Counted from the first letter of the stretch, positions 24,499-34,477 are shown. The stretch is DNA of 64,000 nt from Rhodospirillales bacterium (GCA_016215555.1 JACRJC010000018.1:62001-126000); one strand, 5' to 3'. Made by a program: numbers and translations. Notes: generated by a model not told the origin, from the sequence alone.

Positions 24499-25518
24499 TT
24501 ACTTCTTCTTCTGCGCATCCTTGACCGCCTGTTCAAAGGCGGCCAGCCAGGACAGACCCTCGGCATCCAGCTTTTCGCCGATCAATTGGGCCATGGCCGG
24601 TTGGGCGATCTTGCGAAAGGCCTCGATCTCCTTGTCGGAAGGCTGGAAGACGTTCATGCGGGCCTTCATCGCCGACAGAGCGCTTTCATGCGTGGCCGAG
24701 GCCAGGGCCCGGCTGGCCTCGATTCCCTTCCTGGCCGCCTCGGACACGAAGCGGCGCTCGTCGTCCGATAGCGACTGCAAAAACGCCTCGTTCGCCGTCC
24801 AGACATAGGGGGTGTAGATGTGGTTGGTGATGGTCGCGAATTTCTGCACCTCGTCCAATTTTCCGAAGCGCACGATGCTGACCGGATTCATCTGGCCGTC
24901 GGCCAGGCCGCCGCGCAAGGCGGCGTAAAGCTCGTTCCAGGCGATGCCGACCGGTTCGGCGCCCAAGCTTTTGACGAAGGATTTGTGGCTATCGACGCCC
25001 ATGACCCTAAGACGCAGCCCTTTCATGTCGTCAGGCGCTCGCACCGGGCGCTTCGAATTGGTGACGATGAAGAAACCGCCGGTATCGCCGAAGCCCAGCA
25101 CCCGCAATCCGCTTTTCGCCGCGATGTCGACCCCGAATTTTTGCCCGAAGGGCCCGTCGAAAAGGGCGTAGGTTTCCTTCAGATCGCGAAAGGCGAAGGG
25201 AAAATCGAGGACGCCGATCAGGGGATAGATTTTCGCAATGCCGCCCACCGAGGAGATGGCGGATTGGATCACGCCCTTTTGCACCAGCCCGACCACCTGG
25301 GCGTCGCCGCCCAACTGGCCCTCGGGAAAGATTTCGACCCGGATGGCGCCCGCCGATCTGGCCTCCAATTCGCGCTTGAAGGCGACGGCCATGGCGGCGG
25401 TGGGATTGTCGGCCTGGTCGTTCTTGTTCAAATGGGCGAGATACAGAATTTTGGGATCGGCGGCCTGGGCCGCGAAGAAGGGCGCAAGGGCAAGGAAAAG
25501 AGCGAGAAGGATCCGCAT
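24499..25518 (-). CDS. TRAP-transporter DctP-family periplasmic binding protein (solitary)
   Basis: A 339-residue exported protein (signal peptide to AQA-A, residue 19). It has the DctP fold landmarks: IEIFPEGQLGGD-like segment (VEIFPEGQLGGDAQVV), the GLRLRVMG-x-D ligand-contacting region with its arginine, and GLADGQMNPVS. It should bind a carboxylate-type ligand. No DctQ or DctM membrane gene is next to it. It begins eight bases after the stop of the Cache adenylate cyclase gene, so the two are one transcript. That arrangement suggests a sensory rather than a transport role, with ligand presented to the cyclase; this is inference. Confidence 0.9.
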   Translation of the reverse strand: MRILLALFLALAPFFAAQAADPKILYLAHLNKNDQADNPTAAMAVAFKRELEARSAGAIRVEIFPEGQLGGDAQVVGLVQKGVIQSAISSVGGIAKIYPLIGVLDFPFAFRDLKETYALFDGPFGQKFGVDIAAKSGLRVLGFGDTGGFFIVTNSKRPVRAPDDMKGLRLRVMGVDSHKSFVKSLGAEPVGIAWNELYAALRGGLADGQMNPVSIVRFGKLDEVQKFATITNHIYTPYVWTANEAFLQSLSDDERRFVSEAARKGIEASRALASATHESALSAMKARMNVFQPSDKEIEAFRKIAQPAMAQLIGEKLDAEGLSWLAAFEQAVKDAQKKK

Positions 25519-25526
25519 GGCCGCCT

Positions 25527-27704
25527 CTATTTGTGGTCCAGCCGCTGGGCGGTATCCCAGTCGGCGGGCGGGGGCTGCATCGAATAACCCTTGCAGCGGG
25601 CGATGAAGACGCGAACCGGGCCGTCATCCGGATAGGCTTTCTCGAAGCCGCGAAAGCCGTCCCAGGCCTGATCCCATTGATGGGCGGCATAGCTGTTGAA
25701 GGCCTTCTCCCACTGCTGGCAGCGTTCCTTGTCCTCGTCCGTGGCCGCGAACGCGCTGCCGGGTTCCAATTCGCCGACCAGTTCGAAAATGGCGAAGGGG
25801 CGCGACATGCCGGCGGGAACCACGTGATCGATCATGCGAAACAAGAAGCGGTCGTGCAGTTTGCTGGCCACGGTTTCCGAAACCAGCAACTGGGTGCCGT
25901 AGAGCTTGTTCAGCGCTTCCAGGCGCGAGGCCAGATTCACCTCGGCCCCCAGGGCCGTGTATTGCATGCGGTCCTGCGAGCCGACATTGCCGACCACCAC
26001 CTCGCCGGCATGCAGGCCGAAGCGCGTGAAGAAGGAGGGCCAGTTGCGGCGGGCGAACTCGGCTTCAAGCCTTGCTCCCGCCGCCTTGCAGGCCAGGACG
26101 GCGCGGCAGGCGTTGCCCATGGGATCGGGATCGGGCTGCGGCGCGTTCCAGATGGCCATGATGGCGTCGCCGATGAACTTGTCGATGATGCCCTTGTGGC
26201 TGTGGATGGCCTGGGACATGTGCTTGAAATATTCCGACAGCGATTCGAGAACCTGCTCGGGCGGCATCGTTTCCGCGTTCTGGGTAAAGCCCTTGATGTC
26301 CGAGAACATGATGGCCAGCAAGCGCCGCTCGCCGCCGGTCTGAAGTTCCTTGCCGGAAGACAAGATCAGGCGCACCAAGTCCTTGGGAACATAGACGCTG
26401 AAGCTGCGCAGGCTGCGCTTCATGTTTTGCACGGCGACGGACAATTCGTCGACTTCGATGATTCGGGTTCTGACGGCGGCGTCGCCCTCAAGCTCGAATC
26501 TCTGAATGCGTTCCGTCTCGCCGACGATTTGCTGCAAGGGCCTGGTCAAAAGCCGGGCCAGCCAGTTGATGGCCAGCGCCGCCAGGATGATCCCCAGAAT
26601 TCCCGCAGCCAGGATGCGCAAGCTGGCTTGGCGCAAGGGGCCGATGAACTCCAGTTCCTTGACGGCGATGCCGATCACCCAATCCTTGCCGAAAGCCTTG
26701 GGGAAGGGGGTGAAGGAAACCATATAGTCCTGACCGTCGGGGCCCAGGGCGGCGGTAAAGCGCTCGCCAAGGCCGGTTTCGCGCAGGCGGGCGGAATCGG
26801 CGACGATGGGGTCGGCGACGTCCACCGCCTTCAGAAGTTCGACCTTGCCGTCCTTCATGCGCACGGCCAGTTCGGGATTCTGATGTCCGATCAGCCGGCC
26901 TTGTCCATCCAGAATGAAGACGCGGCCTTCCTGGCCGATTTTCTTCTGGGCCAGAAAACCCGACAGCGCGTCCAGCGTGATGTCGGCGCCGATGGCCCCG
27001 ATCTCGACGCCCGATTCGGTGGCGGCGCGCTTGGAAACGGTCAGCCCCGGCTGTCCCGTGCTGGCGAAGGTGTAGACGTCGGAAATCCGGGTGGCGCTGT
27101 CCTCCCAGGCCGATTTGTACCAAGGCCGCACCCGGGGATCGAATTTGCCGGGACCGCGATCAACGCCCCTGACGTCGCCCCATTGGCCGAGAAAGATGAA
27201 ACTGTCCGACCAGTCGCCCGAACTGCCGTCCAGAAGGCGCAAGGCGTGGCGCGCCCCTTCCGGCACCGGCCGGGCCGAGGGGCCGAAGCTTTTCAGGCTC
27301 TCGGGCAGGCGGATGACCTGATAGAAGCTGCCGTCGGCGCCAAAGCCGATGAACAGGCTGTAGATCTGGGGCAGCTTCTCCATCTGTTCGTAGAAATAGC
27401 GCAGGCCGTCGGGGCGTCTAAGCGCGCCGCGGTCGATGCGCATCAGAACGCTGGCCGCCTCGACGACGCGGGCCGCCGGATTGAGCAGATTATCGACGTC
27501 CTGGACGATGGCCTCGGAGGCCTTGGTCATCGATTGGGTGGCGGTTTCCAGCGCCAGATTGGCGTTGTTGTGGTAGAGATAACCCACCATGCCCAGGGTC
27601 AGTGGAATCATGACGCTGGCGAAAGCCGCCGCGATGCCGATTCTGAGATGAATCCGCATGCCTTCCAGCAGGTTGGCAATGACTGTGATCTTCCCCGTCC
27701 CCAT
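25527..27704 (-). CDS. Membrane class III adenylate/guanylate cyclase with periplasmic Cache sensor
   Basis: A 725-residue protein. TM1 is near residues 22-42, followed by a double-Cache-type periplasmic sensor of about 310 residues (YSLFIGFGADGSFYQVIR, FDPRVRPWYKSA, and KDWVIGIAV near the end), then a second TM (ILAAGILGIILAALAINWLA), a HAMP linker and the cyclase domain. The catalytic domain shows the metal-binding aspartates in FSDIKGFT and IDKFIGDAIMAIW, and GLHAGEVVVGNVGS. The product is probably cAMP. A C-terminal tail of about 70 residues looks like a TPR-like extension. It is co-transcribed with the DctP-type protein. Confidence 0.92.
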   Translation of the reverse strand: MGTGKITVIANLLEGMRIHLRIGIAAAFASVMIPLTLGMVGYLYHNNANLALETATQSMTKASEAIVQDVDNLLNPAARVVEAASVLMRIDRGALRRPDGLRYFYEQMEKLPQIYSLFIGFGADGSFYQVIRLPESLKSFGPSARPVPEGARHALRLLDGSSGDWSDSFIFLGQWGDVRGVDRGPGKFDPRVRPWYKSAWEDSATRISDVYTFASTGQPGLTVSKRAATESGVEIGAIGADITLDALSGFLAQKKIGQEGRVFILDGQGRLIGHQNPELAVRMKDGKVELLKAVDVADPIVADSARLRETGLGERFTAALGPDGQDYMVSFTPFPKAFGKDWVIGIAVKELEFIGPLRQASLRILAAGILGIILAALAINWLARLLTRPLQQIVGETERIQRFELEGDAAVRTRIIEVDELSVAVQNMKRSLRSFSVYVPKDLVRLILSSGKELQTGGERRLLAIMFSDIKGFTQNAETMPPEQVLESLSEYFKHMSQAIHSHKGIIDKFIGDAIMAIWNAPQPDPDPMGNACRAVLACKAAGARLEAEFARRNWPSFFTRFGLHAGEVVVGNVGSQDRMQYTALGAEVNLASRLEALNKLYGTQLLVSETVASKLHDRFLFRMIDHVVPAGMSRPFAIFELVGELEPGSAFAATDEDKERCQQWEKAFNSYAAHQWDQAWDGFRGFEKAYPDDGPVRVFIARCKGYSMQPPPADWDTAQRLDHK

Positions 27705-27783
27705 GGGACGAGTTAAGCCTCTTACGACCTTTATGGCAAATGAAATGGAGGTCTATAACCCTGGGTTGTGATTTATCGACGGT

Positions 27784-28437
27784 TCACGCCGCCTTGGGCT
27801 TTTCCAGCGACTTGTCCAGATAGACGCCGACGATATTGGCCAGGTCGGTCTGCTGCTCGGTAAAGAAATGCGAGGCCCCCGAGATGGTCTTGTAGGTCAC
27901 CTCGATCCCCTTCTGGCTGCCCAGCTTATGGGCCAGCTTGGCGGCGGCGGCTTCCGGCACCACATCGTCGGCGGTGCCGTGCACGATCAGACCCGACGAG
28001 GGGCAAGGGGCCAGGAAGGTGAAGTCATAGATGCTGGCCGGCGGCGAGACCGAGATGAAGCCTTCGATCTCGGGGCGGCGCATCAGCAATTGCATGCCGA
28101 TCCAGGCGCCGAAGGAATAGCCGGCGATCCAGCAGCCTGCGGCGTTGGGATTGTAGGTCTGCAGCCAGTCCAGCGCCGAGGCGGCGTCGGACAATTCGCC
28201 CTGGCCGTTGTCGAAGCGCCCCTGCGAGCGGCCGACGCCCCGGAAATTGAAGCGCAGCGTCGAAAAGCCCCGGTTCACGAAAGCCTGATAGAGCGTATAG
28301 ACCACCTTGTTGTTCATCGTGCCCCCGCGCTGCGGCTGGGGATGCAAGATCAGGGCGATGGGGGCGCTGGCGTCCTTGCCATGGGTATAGCGGCCTTCGA
28401 TGCGGCCTTCGGGACCCTGAAAGATAATGTCGGGCAT
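27784..28437 (-). CDS. Alpha/beta hydrolase (dienelactone-hydrolase-like, OsmC-free short form)
   Basis: A 217-residue cytoplasmic hydrolase. The nucleophile elbow is GYSFGAW (Ser), the oxyanion side shows LHPQPQRGGTMNN, the acid is likely in HGTADDVVPE and the histidine in SGASHFF. The motif set matches the widespread alpha/beta hydrolase family seen in many alphaproteobacteria; substrates are unknown. It stands alone, between the cyclase promoter region and the divergent cysE-isc promoter. Confidence 0.85.
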   Translation of the reverse strand: MPDIIFQGPEGRIEGRYTHGKDASAPIALILHPQPQRGGTMNNKVVYTLYQAFVNRGFSTLRFNFRGVGRSQGRFDNGQGELSDAASALDWLQTYNPNAAGCWIAGYSFGAWIGMQLLMRRPEIEGFISVSPPASIYDFTFLAPCPSSGLIVHGTADDVVPEAAAAKLAHKLGSQKGIEVTYKTISGASHFFTEQQTDLANIVGVYLDKSLEKPKAA

Positions 28438-28527
28438 TGCGCTCCTGAAAGTCTATCCCCAACCCGTTGCCGGCGCCCGGGACGGGCCGGGTCATTGGGA
28501 CCGTTATGAAATTTCCCGGCCGCAGCC

Positions 28528-28560
28528 ATACTTGACCAGCCTAGTCGGGCAACCTATATT
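28528..28560 (+). promoter_or_regulatory. cysE-isc promoter with IscR type 1-like site
   Basis: TTGACC (28532-28537) and TATATT (28555-28560) are 17 bases apart. Over the -35 and spacer lies a near match to the IscR type 1 half-sites: ATACTTGAC (28528-28536), then TAGTCGGG (28542-28549). This is where apo/holo IscR would repress the operon when Fe-S supply is sufficient. The first gene is 79 bases downstream of the -10. Confidence 0.65.
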
Positions 28561-28639
28561 CCCCAATACCGTCTAGGGTTATTAAGGCTGGGCCTTGGCC
28601 CCGACGGCGGGTCGTATCTATAGCACGCCGGGTAGCCTG

Positions 28640-29386
28640 ATGTTCAAGAGTCTTCGAGAGGATATCGCATCGATTGTGGAACGCGACCCCGCCGCGCGGT
28701 CGTTCCTTGAGGTGCTGTTTTGCTATCCGGGCCTGCATGCGCTGATGTTCCACCGCCTTGCCCATTTGCTGTGGGCCAATGAATTCAAGCTGTTAGGACG
28801 TCTGGTGTCGCAAATCGGGCGCATCCTGACCGGGGTCGAGATCCATCCCGGGGCCACCATCGGCAAGCGCCTCTTCATCGATCACGGCATGGGGGTGGTC
28901 ATCGGCGAGACCGCCGTCATCGGCGACGACGTCACTTTATATCATGGGGTGACCCTGGGCGGCACCTCGCTCCACAAGGGCAAGCGCCACCCCACCCTGG
29001 AAGACGGGGTCATCGTCGGTTCGGGCGCCCAGATCCTGGGCCCGCATATCGTCGGCCACGGGGCCCGCATCGGGGCCAATGCCGTCGTGCTGTCCGACGT
29101 CCCCAAGGGTGTGACCATGGTCGGCATTCCGGCCAAGGTGGCCATGCGCCGCCTGAAGAAGGAAGAGGAAACCGCCTTCCACGCCTATGGCCTGACCAGC
29201 GAGCATCTGCCCGATCCGGTGGCCCGCTCGACCGAGGCCTTGCATCGCCAGGTGACGGCGATGATGGTCCGCATTGAGGAATTGGAGCAAAGGCTGGGCG
29301 AGACCGACGGCGGCAAGGACGTCGCCAGCGAACCCAAGCCCAACGAACCTAAACAACGTGAAACGCGTGCCGCCGGGCACGGCTGA
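28640..29386 (+). CDS. cysE: Serine O-acetyltransferase
   Basis: A 248-residue hexapeptide-repeat acetyltransferase starting at MFKSLREDI. The left-handed beta-helix repeats run from [18 protein letters not shown] through [11 protein letters not shown] and [10 protein letters not shown], with the catalytic His of [13 protein letters not shown] and the family loop [14 protein letters not shown]. It makes O-acetylserine, the carbon skeleton of cysteine. It is the first gene of the isc operon, 46 bases before iscR, which ties cysteine synthesis to Fe-S assembly because cysteine is the sulfur source for IscS. A C-terminal tail rich in Lys/Glu is unremarkable. Confidence 0.95.
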   Translation: MFKSLREDIASIVERDPAARSFLEVLFCYPGLHALMFHRLAHLLWANEFKLLGRLVSQIGRILTGVEIHPGATIGKRLFIDHGMGVVIGETAVIGDDVTLYHGVTLGGTSLHKGKRHPTLEDGVIVGSGAQILGPHIVGHGARIGANAVVLSDVPKGVTMVGIPAKVAMRRLKKEEETAFHAYGLTSEHLPDPVARSTEALHRQVTAMMVRIEELEQRLGETDGGKDVASEPKPNEPKQRETRAAGHG

Positions 29387-29432
29387 TCTTAGAAAAAGCC
29401 GCCCGGCATCATCACAAGAAGGAGAGACGACT

Positions 29433-29900
29433 GTGAAACTGAGCACCAAAGGACGCTACGCCGTGATGGCGATGGTCGATCTGGCCACCAAGGGCCAGGG
29501 TCAGCCCGTCGCCTTGGCCGACATCGCCGACCGCCAGGAGATTTCGCTCTCCTATCTCGAGCAATTGTTCGGTCGCCTGCGCAAGGGCGGCATCGTGAAA
29601 AGCGTGCGCGGACCCGGCGGCGGCTATCTTCTGGCCCGCGCCCCCAACCAGACCCGCATTTCCGACATCGTGCTGGCCGTCGATGAACCCTTGCAGACCA
29701 CGCGCTGCATGCCCGGCCAGCCCGCCGGCTGCCACAACAACAAGGGCCGCTGCCTGACCCACGATTTGTGGGAGGAACTGGGCAACCAGATCTATCTGTT
29801 CCTAAGCTCGGTAACGCTGGACGATGTCTGCCAGCGCCGCGTCCTGGGCACCAGCGGCGTCTTCCATGCCGGGGCTGCGGGCGCCCAGGCCGCCGAATAG
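29433..29900 (+). CDS. iscR: Fe-S cluster-sensing Rrf2-family repressor IscR
   Basis: A 155-residue protein starting at a GTG behind AAGGAGAG. The winged-helix N-terminus (KLSTKGRYAVMAMVDLA, ISLSYLEQLFGRLRKGG, VRGPGGGYLL) is typical of IscR, and the cluster ligands are the three cysteines of CMPGQPAGCHNNKGRC followed by a His. Holo-IscR should repress its own operon from the site at 28528-28560. Position directly before iscS is the classic order, here displaced by cysE in front. Confidence 0.96.
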   Translation: MKLSTKGRYAVMAMVDLATKGQGQPVALADIADRQEISLSYLEQLFGRLRKGGIVKSVRGPGGGYLLARAPNQTRISDIVLAVDEPLQTTRCMPGQPAGCHNNKGRCLTHDLWEELGNQIYLFLSSVTLDDVCQRRVLGTSGVFHAGAAGAQAAE

Positions 29901-29915
29901 CGAGGACAAGTGTCG

Positions 29916-31151
29916 ATGACCCATCTGCCCGCCAACGATCAGCCTCGGCCGATCTATCTCGATTACCAGGCCACCACGCCCTGCGATCCTCGGGTGGTCG
30001 AGACCATGCTGCCATATTTCACCGAAAAATTCGGCAATCCGCATTCGCGCAACCACATGTATGGCTGGGAAGCCGAAGAGGCGGTCGAGAAGGCCAGGGC
30101 CCAGATCGGCGCCCTTATCGGAGCCTCCGACAAGGAAATCATCTTCACCTCGGGGGCCACCGAATCCAACAATCTGGCCATCAAGGGCGTGGCGCAGTTC
30201 TACAAGGAAAAGAAAAATCACATCATCACCGTGACCACCGAGCATAAATGCGTGCTGGACGCCTGCCGGCATCTTGAGCTGGAAGGGTTCGAGGTCACCT
30301 ATCTGCCGGTGCGGAAGGATGGCCTGGTCGATCTCGACCAGCTTGCCGCCGCCATCCGCGAGACGACGGTTCTGGTTTCGGTGATGGGCGTCAACAACGA
30401 GATCGGCGTCATCCAGCCCTTGGCGGAAATCGGGGCGCTGTGCCGGTCGAAGGGCGTCTTCTTCCATACCGACTGCGCGCAGGCGGTGGGCAAGATCCCT
30501 CTCGACGTCGAGGCCATGAAGATCGACCTGATGAGCATTTCCGGTCACAAGATTTACGGCCCCAAAGGCGTCGGCGCGCTGTATGTGCGCCGGAAGCCCC
30601 GCGTGCGCCTGGTGGCCCAGATCAATGGCGGCGGCCAGGAGCGCGGCATGCGCTCGGGCACCCTGCCCACCCCGCTCTGCGTGGGTTTGGGCGAAGCCTG
30701 CCGCCTCGCCCAGGCGGAAATGGCCGACGAGACCCAGCGCCTGCTGGCCCTGCGCGAGCGCTTCCATCAGCGGGTGACGGCGGGGCTGCCGGAAGTGTAT
30801 CTGAACGGCCATGCCGAGAAGCGCATCCCCGGCAATCTCAACTTGTCCTTCGCCTTCGTCGAGGGCGAGGGGTTGATGATGGCGGTCAAGGAACTGGCGG
30901 TGTCCTCGGGATCGGCCTGCACCTCGGCCTCGCTCGAACCTTCCTATGTGCTGCGCGCCCTTGGCGTCGATGTCGAGATGGCGCATACCAGCCTGCGCAT
31001 CGGCATCGGCCGCTTCACCACCGAGGCCGAACTTGATTTCGCGGCCGATCTGCTGATCGAGCGGGTGACGAAGCTGCGGTCCTTCAGTCCGCTTTGGGAA
31101 ATGGCCCAGGAAGGGATCGACATCAAATCGATCCAATGGGCGGAACATTAA
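29916..31151 (+). CDS. iscS: Cysteine desulfurase IscS
   Basis: About 411 residues; an in-frame GTG at 29910 is also possible (GAGG lies four bases before it and ten before the ATG). The PLP lysine is in [10 protein letters not shown], with TSGATESNN and THTDCAQ-like HTDCAQAVG motifs around the cofactor, and the persulfide cysteine lies on the mobile loop [14 protein letters not shown], a group I desulfurase signature. It releases sulfur from cysteine and hands it to IscU, and to tRNA thiolation enzymes. It is encoded between iscR and iscU. Confidence 0.97.
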   Translation: MTHLPANDQPRPIYLDYQATTPCDPRVVETMLPYFTEKFGNPHSRNHMYGWEAEEAVEKARAQIGALIGASDKEIIFTSGATESNNLAIKGVAQFYKEKKNHIITVTTEHKCVLDACRHLELEGFEVTYLPVRKDGLVDLDQLAAAIRETTVLVSVMGVNNEIGVIQPLAEIGALCRSKGVFFHTDCAQAVGKIPLDVEAMKIDLMSISGHKIYGPKGVGALYVRRKPRVRLVAQINGGGQERGMRSGTLPTPLCVGLGEACRLAQAEMADETQRLLALRERFHQRVTAGLPEVYLNGHAEKRIPGNLNLSFAFVEGEGLMMAVKELAVSSGSACTSASLEPSYVLRALGVDVEMAHTSLRIGIGRFTTEAELDFAADLLIERVTKLRSFSPLWEMAQEGIDIKSIQWAEH

Positions 31152-31175
31152 GTAAAGAAAGTAAGGAGTATCTCC

Positions 31176-31583
31176 ATGTCCTACAGCGACAAGGTCATCG
31201 ACCATTTCGAGCACCCCAGGAATGTGGGTTCTCTCAACAAGGAAGATGCGCATGTCGGCACCGGTCTGGTCGGAGCGCCCGCCTGCGGCGACGTCATGCG
31301 CCTGCAAATCCAGGTCAGCCCCGACGGCATCATCGAGGACGCCAAGTTCAAGACGTTCGGCTGCGGCTCGGCCATCGCCTCCAGCTCGCTGGTCACCGAA
31401 TGGGTGAAGGGCAAGACGCTGGACGAGGCGGCGACCATCAAGAACACCGAGATTGCCGAACATCTGGCCCTGCCGCCGGTGAAGATCCATTGTTCTGTGC
31501 TGGCCGAGGACGCCATCAAGGCCGCCATCGCCGACTACAAGGCCAAACACAGCCCGTCGAAAGACGGGCAAGCCGCGGAGTAG
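31176..31583 (+). CDS. iscU: Fe-S cluster assembly scaffold IscU
   Basis: A 135-residue scaffold with the three conserved cluster-binding cysteines: APACGDVM (with the adjacent Asp), FGCGSAIASSS and KIHCSVLAED. The HscA recognition motif, LPPVK, is just before the third cysteine. It assembles [2Fe-2S] and [4Fe-4S] clusters using sulfur from IscS and passes them on with HscA/HscB. A good AAGGAG ribosome site precedes the ATG. Confidence 0.97.
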   Translation: MSYSDKVIDHFEHPRNVGSLNKEDAHVGTGLVGAPACGDVMRLQIQVSPDGIIEDAKFKTFGCGSAIASSSLVTEWVKGKTLDEAATIKNTEIAEHLALPPVKIHCSVLAEDAIKAAIADYKAKHSPSKDGQAAE

Positions 31584-31590
31584 CTGACCT

Positions 31591-31932
31591 ATGAATGACA
31601 GGCCGTCACCCATCACCATCACCGAAGCCGCCGCCGAACGCGTGAAGGCGCTGATCGCCAAGCGCGGCAAGCCGACGGCGGGCGTTCGCATCGGCATTCG
31701 TTCCAAGGGCTGCTCGGGCATGTCCTACACCGTCGAATTCGCCGACGAGAAAAGCCCCTATGACGAGACGGTCGAGGATAAGGGGGTGACGGTCTTCATC
31801 GATCCCAAGGCGACGATGTTCATTCTCGGCACCGAGATGGACTATGTCGAAGAGAAGCTGAAAAGCGGTTTCGTCTTTCGCAATCCCAACGAGAAGGGAC
31901 GCTGCGGCTGCGGCGAATCCTTCCACGTCTGA
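31591..31932 (+). CDS. iscA: A-type Fe-S carrier IscA
   Basis: A 113-residue A-type carrier with Cys in SKGCSGMSY and the terminal pair CGCGESF, the three ligands of the family. It carries clusters or iron to target proteins. It starts seven bases after the iscU stop. Confidence 0.96.
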   Translation: MNDRPSPITITEAAAERVKALIAKRGKPTAGVRIGIRSKGCSGMSYTVEFADEKSPYDETVEDKGVTVFIDPKATMFILGTEMDYVEEKLKSGFVFRNPNEKGRCGCGESFHV

Positions 31933-31940
31933 TTGATGCC

Positions 31941-32582
31941 ATGAAGATTGACGTCCACCATACTGACGGGCTTGAAGCCTGCGTCGTCGAGTGTTGGTCC
32001 TGCAAGGGACCGGCCAGCCCGCGCGCTTTGTTCTGTTCCGTCTGCGGCGCCGTCCAGCCGCCAAGGCCGCTCGACCATTTCCAGCGGCTGGGCATGATGC
32101 CGGGCTTCGACGTCGATTTAAGCGAGCTTGAACGCCATTATTTCGGATTCCAGCGCCGCCTGCATCCCGACCGTTTCGCCGGCAAGTCGGGCAAGGAAAA
32201 GCTGCATAGCCAGCAGCAGGCGATGGCGCTGAACGAAGCCTACGAGACCTTGAAGGATCCTCTGAAGCGCGCCGTCTATCTGTTGAAGCTGAAGGGCTGC
32301 AAGCTCGACGACGCCGACGGGGCGACGATTTCCGATCCCAAGCTGCTGATGGAGCAGATGGAGGCCAGGGAAGCCCTGATGGAAGCCGATTCCGCCGAGG
32401 AAGTGCAGGCCATCCTGGCAAGAACCGAATCCGACATCGCTTTTGCCGTCGACGATCTGTCGCAGGCATTTCAGGCCGCCTGTCTGATGGGCGCCGAGAA
32501 GCTGGTGCTGCGTTTGAAATATCTGATCCGCCTCTCGGACGAGGCCAGGGGGCGCAAGGCGCGCCTGATGAAAGGGGCCTAG
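31941..32582 (+). CDS. hscB: Fe-S co-chaperone HscB with N-terminal zinc-finger-like extension
   Basis: A 213-residue J-protein. A J domain with HPD (RRLHPDRF) and the C-terminal three-helix domain that binds IscU are present. In front of it lies an N-terminal segment with CWSC and CSVC pairs (about residues 18-40), a tetracysteine metal-binding layout. E. coli HscB (about 170 residues) lacks it, but mitochondrial HSC20 proteins have a similar CxxC...CxxC domain. It delivers IscU to HscA and stimulates ATP hydrolysis. Confidence 0.95.
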   Translation: MKIDVHHTDGLEACVVECWSCKGPASPRALFCSVCGAVQPPRPLDHFQRLGMMPGFDVDLSELERHYFGFQRRLHPDRFAGKSGKEKLHSQQQAMALNEAYETLKDPLKRAVYLLKLKGCKLDDADGATISDPKLLMEQMEAREALMEADSAEEVQAILARTESDIAFAVDDLSQAFQAACLMGAEKLVLRLKYLIRLSDEARGRKARLMKGA

Positions 32583-32585
32583 CCT

Positions 32586-34469
32586 TTGAGCGACGAGATT
32601 CTGTTCGATATTTTCGAGCCCGGCGAATCGCCGCTGCCGCACGCCAATGACGAGGTGGCGGTGGGCATCGATCTTGGCACCACCAATTCCGTGGTGGCGA
32701 TCTCGAAGGACGGCAGGCCCGAAGTGCTGCGCGACGCCAAGGCCAGAGCCTTGATTCCGTCCGTGGTCGCCTATGGTCAGGACGGCTCGGTCATCGTCGG
32801 TCATGAAGCCCGCGAACAGATTCTCGACCGTCCGCAGGACGTGGTGTCCTCGATCAAGCGCCTGATGGGCCGGGGGCTGGAAGACGTCAAGGCTGTGGCC
32901 GGGCAACTGCCCTTCGTGGTCGACCAGGACGCCACCGGCATGGTGCGTCTGATCGTGGCCGGACGCACGCTGTCGCCGGTCGAGATTTCAGCCGACATTC
33001 TAAGGGCCGTGCGCGACCAGGCCGAAAGGGCGCTGGGGAAGAAAGTGCCCAAGGCGGTGATTACCGTGCCCGCCTATTTCGACGATGCGGCGCGGACGGC
33101 GACCAAGGATGCGGCGCGTCTGGCCGGGATCGAGGTTCTGCGCCTGGTCAACGAACCGACGGCGGCGGCGCTGGCCTATGGGCTCGATCAGGGCGCCGAA
33201 GGCTTGTACGCCGTTTACGATCTGGGCGGCGGCACCTTCGACGTCTCGCTGTTGCGCATGGAGAAGGGCGTTTTCCAGGTCAAGGCCACCGGCGGCGACG
33301 CGGCGCTGGGCGGCGACGACATCGACCATCTGATCGCCGAGAAATTCCTGGCCGAGCGCGGCGAGGCCAAACTCGACGCCGGCAAGGTCAAGCAGGCGCT
33401 GATGACGGCCCGCGTCGCCAAGGAATGCTTAACCTCGCGTGACGGCGGCGAATGGATGCTGGAATTCGAAGGCCGCACCAGCCGCCATCAACTGACCCGC
33501 GCCGAGCTGGAAACCATGATCGCGCCCCTGGTCTTGCGCACCATGACCATCTGCCGCCAAGTGCTGGAAGATGGCGGCGCCCAGCCTGCCGACGTCAAGG
33601 GCGTGGTGCTGGTCGGCGGCTCCACCCGCGTGCCTGCCGTCAGGAAGGCGGTGGCCGATCTGTTTGGCACCTTGCCGCTGGCCAACATCAATCCCGACGA
33701 AGTGGTGGCGGTGGGCGCCGCCCAGCAGGCCGAGGCCCTGACCCATGGCTCCGACACCTTGTTGCTGGATGTCACGCCCTTGTCGCTGGGATTGGAAACC
33801 ATGGGCGGCATCGTGGAAAAGGTGATTTTCCGCAACACCCCCATTCCCACCGCCATGGCCCAGGAATTCACCACCTATCAGGACGGCCAGACGGCGATGA
33901 TGATCCATGTCGTGCAGGGCGAGCGCGAACTGGTCAGCCAGAACCGCTCATTGGCCCGCTTCACGCTGTCGGGCATTCCGCCGATGGCGGCGGGGGCGGC
34001 GCGCATCCGCGTCACCTTCACCGTCGATGCCGACGGCTTGCTGACCGTCTCGGCCCGCGAAACCGCGACCGGCGTCGAATCCGAAGTTCAGGTCAAACCC
34101 AGCTACGGCCTGTCGGAAGATGAAATGGCCGATATGCTGAAGGACAGTCTGGAACACGCAAAGGAAGACATGGCTGCCCGCGTTCTGGCCGAAGCCAAGG
34201 TCGAAGCCAGGCGCAACGCGCTGGCGGTGATTGCAGCGCTGTCGCATGACGGCGATCTGCTGTCGCCCGAGGAACGCCTGGTCATCGATCAGGCCTTGGC
34301 CGGGCTTGACTGCGCCTGCACGGGCAACGACCGCGATGTCGTGCTGGCGGCCAGCGAGGAGTTGGAAGCGGCCACCAAGCCCTTTGCCGAAAAGCGCATG
34401 GACCGGGGCATTCGAAAGGCGCTGGCCGGGGTCAGCATGGACAATCTTGAAAAGCGCGTGGGGGAGTGA
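32586..34469 (+). CDS. hscA: Hsp70-type Fe-S chaperone HscA
   Basis: A 627-residue specialised Hsp70. The TTG at 32586 is the only start that keeps the family's N-terminus ([12 protein letters not shown]). The nucleotide-binding domain shows [12 protein letters not shown], and the C-terminal peptide-binding domain follows from about residue 390. It drives ATP-dependent release of clusters from IscU, with HscB. It sits directly after hscB, 3 bases from its stop. The TTG start is odd for a highly expressed gene and may tune its level. Confidence 0.95.
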   Translation: MSDEILFDIFEPGESPLPHANDEVAVGIDLGTTNSVVAISKDGRPEVLRDAKARALIPSVVAYGQDGSVIVGHEAREQILDRPQDVVSSIKRLMGRGLEDVKAVAGQLPFVVDQDATGMVRLIVAGRTLSPVEISADILRAVRDQAERALGKKVPKAVITVPAYFDDAARTATKDAARLAGIEVLRLVNEPTAAALAYGLDQGAEGLYAVYDLGGGTFDVSLLRMEKGVFQVKATGGDAALGGDDIDHLIAEKFLAERGEAKLDAGKVKQALMTARVAKECLTSRDGGEWMLEFEGRTSRHQLTRAELETMIAPLVLRTMTICRQVLEDGGAQPADVKGVVLVGGSTRVPAVRKAVADLFGTLPLANINPDEVVAVGAAQQAEALTHGSDTLLLDVTPLSLGLETMGGIVEKVIFRNTPIPTAMAQEFTTYQDGQTAMMIHVVQGERELVSQNRSLARFTLSGIPPMAAGAARIRVTFTVDADGLLTVSARETATGVESEVQVKPSYGLSEDEMADMLKDSLEHAKEDMAARVLAEAKVEARRNALAVIAALSHDGDLLSPEERLVIDQALAGLDCACTGNDRDVVLAASEELEAATKPFAEKRMDRGIRKALAGVSMDNLEKRVGE

Positions 34470-34477
34470 CGACGACC

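Noticed and set aside
25533-27716. A 727-residue forward open frame
   Set aside because: It is the exact antisense of the adenylate cyclase, whose motifs are unmistakable.
29802-31721. A 639-residue reverse open frame across iscS-iscU
   Set aside because: Antisense shadow of well-identified isc genes.
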